Below, one piece after another: positions 5,866 through 8,321 of a stretch of DNA of 8,321 nucleotides (the first letter of the stretch is position 1; each line of letters starts with the position of its first letter). The stretch is from Alphaproteobacteria bacterium. Lineage in GTDB: Bacteria; Pseudomonadota; Alphaproteobacteria; Rickettsiales; UBA8987. The notes beneath the pieces were generated by a model that saw only the letters and a program-made list of their open reading frames with translations, did not search any database and was not told the origin of the DNA. The stretch lies in assembly GCA_003531345.1 (NCBI GenBank), contig DQGZ01000220.1, positions 1 to 8,321 on the forward strand. The letters are read 5' to 3'. The translations under genes were made by a program, and so were the position numbers.

Positions 5866-6438
5866 TTAACCTATCTTCACCATAGTATCGCTCACAAATT
5901 CATATGGCGGCACTGGAAGATTTTTTGGTGCAGGGCCTTTGCGTATCCTGCCAGATGTATCATAGTGAGAGCCATGGCAAGGGCAGAGCCACGCATTGAA
6001 ATCACCTGTGTTATTAGTTGGTATGCAGCCTAGATGTGTGCAAACGCCAATAACTATCAGCCATTTTTCCTTTCCTTTTTTTACCCTTACTTCATCTTTT
6101 TCTGGGTCTGGCATTTGGGCGCTGTCATCTTTCCTTGCGGCTTCAATTTCCTTTTCTGTGCGGTGCTTTATGAACACAGGTTTACCTTGCCACATTACAC
6201 GTTTTATATCACCCTCCTTAACATCACCTATCTCAACTTCAGTGGAGGCTAAAGCCAGAACGTCAGCCGCTGGCTGCATTGAGCCGATGAAAGGAACTGC
6301 GGCGCAGGCGCAGGCAACAGCAGCCGTTGCACTTGCTGAAAGAACCATGAAGTCACGCTTGCTCTGGTCAGCGCATTGCCCTTCATTTTCTAGCATTTCT
6401 TCTTCGTGGCAGTGGTTATTATTGTTACAGCAGGACAT
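5866..6438 (-). CDS. petA: Rieske iron-sulfur subunit of the bc1 complex
   Basis: A 190-residue [2Fe-2S] subunit that accepts an electron from quinol at the Qo site of cytochrome b and carries it to cytochrome c1. Box I is CTHLGC (C133, H135, C138) and box II is CPCHGSH (C152, C154, H155). Cluster ligands are C133, H135, C152 and H155; C138 and C154 form the usual disulfide. SKRDFMVLSASA (26-37) is a twin-arginine-like signal with Lys-Arg in place of Arg-Arg, and the hydrophobic stretch that follows (to about 50) is the uncleaved membrane anchor. The region VLALASTEVEIGDV and the ending PYEFVSDTMVKIG fit alphaproteobacterial Rieske proteins. The 25 residues before the signal are unusually rich in Cys and His (C3, C4, H9, C10, H11, C22), and the anchor adds two more Cys (C43, C45). 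It is the first gene of the bc1 operon. Upstream of the ATG there is no strong Shine-Dalgarno. Confidence 0.97.
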   Translation of the reverse strand: MSCCNNNNHCHEEEMLENEGQCADQSKRDFMVLSASATAAVACACAAVPFIGSMQPAADVLALASTEVEIGDVKEGDIKRVMWQGKPVFIKHRTEKEIEAARKDDSAQMPDPEKDEVRVKKGKEKWLIVIGVCTHLGCIPTNNTGDFNAWLCPCHGSHYDTSGRIRKGPAPKNLPVPPYEFVSDTMVKIG

Positions 6439-6482
6439 TTTACCAAAAATAATTAATTTCGGGCTACTAATTATCGTAAAAA

Positions 6483-6511
6483 ATTATAGATTCAAGAAAA
6501 TTTAACTTAAT
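6483..6511 (-). promoter_or_regulatory. Candidate petABC promoter
   Basis: On the minus strand 6488-6483 reads TATAAT, a perfect -10 match. The -35 region 16 to 17 bases upstream (about 6505-6511, TTAAGT or ATTAAG) is weak. Transcription would start near 6476 and give a leader of about 38 bases before the petA ATG. In DNA this AT-rich a TATAAT arises easily by chance, so confidence is limited. Confidence 0.35.
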
Positions 6512-6541
6512 AGAGGTTAAGGATGCCTAATTTTTTCTGAG

Positions 6542-6609
6542 GGGGCATATGATATGCAACAAAGTTTTTCTGCATCATTAAATGTGGATACTATGTCCTG
6601 CAATGCCCC
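6542..6609. repeat. Inverted repeats in the 201-base gap between the YfiR-like gene and petA
   Basis: No gene is seen in 6439-6639. GGGGCAT (6542-6548) is the reverse complement of ATGCCCC (6603-6609), 54 bases apart, and these G/C runs stand out in the AT-rich gap. A 13-base palindrome, GCATATGATATGC, lies at 6545-6557. The palindrome could be an operator for a dimeric regulator upstream of petA, or the larger repeat could fold in the YfiR-like transcript. No protein can be named. Confidence 0.3.
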
Positions 6610-6639
6610 ATCATAATAAACTATAAGTATCTGCAAGCC

Positions 6640-7152
6640 TTAGAATACCAAGATAGCAGATTCAACTAGCTTTGAATTAAAGCCTATTCCCATAGAACTC
6701 GCCCTTTTGGTATTGATTATAAGACCAAACTTATTTTCCTCATCCGCAAATTCAATGGTGCCGTCATTAATAGTAGTAAAGCCAATCTTATCAGAAACCA
6801 GAATGGTAGGTTTAGTGATGTATTTTTTAGTTAATTCAACTAGTTCTCTTGGCTTACTGGCCTCAAGGTAAACAATATCGCATTTATCATCAGAGGGCAT
6901 TTTCAAGTCAACCACTATGATTCTTTTATTAACATTGAACTTGTTAAGAAGTTGGGAAAATAAATTATCACTGTTGTGGCAAATGACAATATTTTCTTCC
7001 CTGCCTTTAAAATCAACATATTTGCTAATTCTATAAACAGTTGCAGCTTTAAAAAAGCTGTTTTTCTTTGGTGCTGACAGCGAATTTGTACCAATAAGTA
7101 ATATTGATAAAAATAAAGCTGCAATAAAAAAATTTAAACTTTTCCTTTTCAA
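6640..7152 (-). CDS. YfiR-like periplasmic protein (DUF4154 family), TTG start
   Basis: A 170-residue exported protein. Residues 1-26 are a signal peptide (MKRK, hydrophobic core, cut after SLSA). The body follows the YfiR pattern: a start like ATVYRISKYVDFKG, an IVICHNSDNLFSQLL strand-helix, KCDIVYLEASKPRELVELT, PTILVSDKIGFT, GTIEFADEENKFGLIINTKR, and a closing GFNSKLVESAILVF. C58 and C91 match the first disulfide pair of Pseudomonas YfiR; the second pair is absent. YfiR inhibits the diguanylate cyclase YfiN in the YfiBNR system, but no yfiN or yfiB is visible here, so only the family and the periplasmic location are supported. The start is TTG at 7152: an in-frame TAA lies six codons upstream, no ATG follows until mid-protein, and the signal peptide needs this start. 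The gene diverges from the peptide-binding protein and precedes petA on the same strand, 201 bases away. Confidence 0.75.
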   Translation of the reverse strand: MKRKSLNFFIAALFLSILLIGTNSLSAPKKNSFFKAATVYRISKYVDFKGREENIVICHNSDNLFSQLLNKFNVNKRIIVVDLKMPSDDKCDIVYLEASKPRELVELTKKYITKPTILVSDKIGFTTINDGTIEFADEENKFGLIINTKRASSMGIGFNSKLVESAILVF

Positions 7153-7205
7153 TGTAGTAATCTTGAGTTACCTAATAATAAGCTTCGTTTTTTAAAGACG
7201 ATGCT

Positions 7206-7225
7206 GATTAATACTAAAATTAATC
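7206..7225. promoter_or_regulatory. Dyad GATTAAT-N6-ATTAATC in a divergent gap, possible operator
   Basis: A perfect 7-bp inverted repeat with a 6-base spacer sits in the middle of the 110-base gap between the divergent YfiR-like and peptide-binding genes. That is where a regulator of both could bind. A weak promoter for the + gene (TTCAAT at 7229-7234, TAATAT at 7252-7257, 17-base spacing) overlaps the downstream side; it would put the transcript start almost at the ATG. In AT-rich DNA such dyads are frequent, and the regulator is unknown. Confidence 0.25.
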
Positions 7226-7262
7226 CAGTTCAATAACAATTAGTTCGAATTTAATATATCAT

Positions 7263-8306
7263 ATGAAAAGATTAGTGTATACATTTATTGTATTCAGTTT
7301 GGCCATAAATTTATATAATATTAATGCAATCGCAAGTTGTTTAGATGGTTACGTGTGTTCAAAGTACATCAGTTTATTCAATGCTGCGCCAAAATACCCA
7401 GTTGGCAGCAAGAATTTAGACTATGTAAAACCTGACGCTCCTAAGGGTGGCGTTATAAAATATGCCGCTACAGGCACTTATGATTCCCTGAATCCATTTA
7501 TATTAAAGGGGGTTTCTGCCGCTGGAATGAGCTATATATATGATTCTCTGATGGCTTCAACATTAGACGATATATTCACCAGATACCCTTTGATAGCAGA
7601 GTCAGTTATGACAGCAAAGGATGGTAAAAGTATAATTTTTGTTATAAATAAAAATGCAAAATGGCATGACGGCAAGTCAATTACCGCTGATGATGTGGTG
7701 TTTACTTTTTATACGTTGATTGAAAAAGGAAATCCTGTCTATGCCAGTTATTATGCGGATATTGAAAAGGCAGAGAAAATTGATGATTTGAAAGTAAAAT
7801 TTACTTTCAAAAATAATGAGAACAGGGAGTTGCCTATAATCGTTTCTGAGATGTCTATCTTGCCAAAACATTACTATGAAAAACATAAATTTGATAAGAC
7901 CACTCTTAAAAAACCTGTTGGTTCCAGCGCTTATAAAATAGGGAAGGTTGATGCAGGTAGAAGTATAAGTTATGTTCTTAATGAGGATTATTGGGCGAAA
8001 GATCTTTTGGTGAACAAGGGGCGCTTTAATTTCAAAGAAATATCATATGACTATTACCGTGATGACACTGTATCGGTTGAGGCGTTGAAGTCAGGCAGTT
8101 ATGATATACGTGCAGAGAATATAGCCCGCATATGGCAGACAGCCTATAATATTGACGCAGTAAAGCAGGGGCGGATAGTTAAATCTGAAATACCGCATGA
8201 TCTGCCAACAGGTATGCAGTGTTTTGTGATGAATATGAGGAAGGAAAAATTTAACGATATAAATGTAAGGAAAGCACTGGAACTGGCTTTTGATTTTGAA
8301 TGGAGT
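7263..8306 (+). CDS. YejA-like extracellular oligopeptide-binding protein (SBP family 5), 3' truncated
   Basis: The first 348 residues of a protein usually near 600, the periplasmic receptor of a peptide ABC transporter. The frame is open from ATG 7263 to the window end. The N-terminus is a signal peptide; IASC at residues 23-26 fits a lipobox, so it may be a lipoprotein, although cleavage after AIA is also possible. The mature part shows YejA-type blocks: DYVKPDAPKGGVIKYAATGT, YDSLNPFILKG, NAKWHDGKSITADDVVFTF (the SBP_bac_5 signature), NRELPIIVSEMSILPKHYYE, DYWAKDLLVNKGRFNF and VRKALELAFDFEWS. Partners YejB, YejE and YejF would be expected downstream. YejA-type importers take up oligopeptides, in some bacteria antimicrobial ones, but the ligand here is unknown. 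No Shine-Dalgarno precedes the ATG. After W347-S348 the sequence becomes adapter and stops matching the family, so I end the gene at 8306. Confidence 0.92.
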
Positions 8307-8321
8307 AGATCGGAAGAGCAC
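8307..8321 (+). other. Illumina TruSeq adapter remnant (sequencing artefact)
   Basis: AGATCGGAAGAGCAC is identical to the first 15 bases of the common Illumina TruSeq adapter and runs to the last base. Family members normally continue FDFEW(T/S)NK-LFYGQY at this point, but here the frame reads RSEEH from the first adapter base. The match and the loss of family pattern coincide, so these bases are not genomic. Confidence 0.95.

Noticed and set aside
5996..6505. A 169-codon + strand reading frame opposite petA
   Set aside because: It lies antisense to the Rieske gene, whose cluster motifs are intact; the translation is low-complexity Ser/Thr-rich with no family pattern.
8091..8321. A minus-strand reading frame reaching the window end
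   Set aside because: It is antisense to the well-supported YejA-like gene, includes the adapter bases and shows no recognisable domain.

Overview
This AT-rich window carries ten protein-coding genes (two cut by the window ends) packed with short gaps; no stretch over about 200 bases lacks a gene. It reads as a chromosomal contig end from an alphaproteobacterium-like organism. The evidence is a three-gene cytochrome bc1 operon in the order petA-petB-petC with separate cytochrome b and c1 genes, a Rickettsiales/alphaproteobacterial style Rieske protein, a monofunctional aspartokinase with paired ACT domains, and a YejA-type oligopeptide-binding protein. The presence of leuD and lysC means the organism makes at least some amino acids. 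The lineage is inferred from how the proteins read, not from a search.

Layout. 1-354: 3' end of leuD (+). 351-965: a short cation diffusion facilitator (CDF) transporter (-), overlapping leuD tail to tail by 4 bases, with a perfect 11-bp A/T stem across both stop codons. 981-1826: a class IV PLP aminotransferase of the D-amino-acid transaminase type (+), starting only 15 bases from the divergent CDF start. 1901-3142: lysC (+), with a strong internal ribosome site and in-frame GTG that would give a separate ACT-only beta subunit. 3301-6438 (-): the bc1 operon petA (Rieske), petB (cytochrome b), petC (cytochrome c1). 6640-7152 (-): a YfiR/DUF4154-family periplasmic protein. 7263-8306 (+): the N-terminal two thirds or so of a YejA-like peptide-binding protein.

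The most notable structure lies in the pet operon. Between petA and petB sits a cassette of about 472 bp: a gene for a four-helix-bundle protein of the 23S rRNA intervening-sequence (IVS/S23) family, bounded by two imperfect inverted arms. Each arm is built of degenerate 7-base units close to TNTTAGG. The short petB-petC gap is filled with the same kind of 7-base units, and these supply the only clear Shine-Dalgarno sequence at any of the nine primary gene starts visible here. The cassette arm abuts the petB start codon and leaves it with no visible ribosome binding site.

The last 15 bases (8307-8321) are identical to the start of the Illumina TruSeq adapter, and the YejA-like protein departs from its family pattern exactly there. 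They are almost certainly a library artefact, and the biological sequence ends at about 8306.
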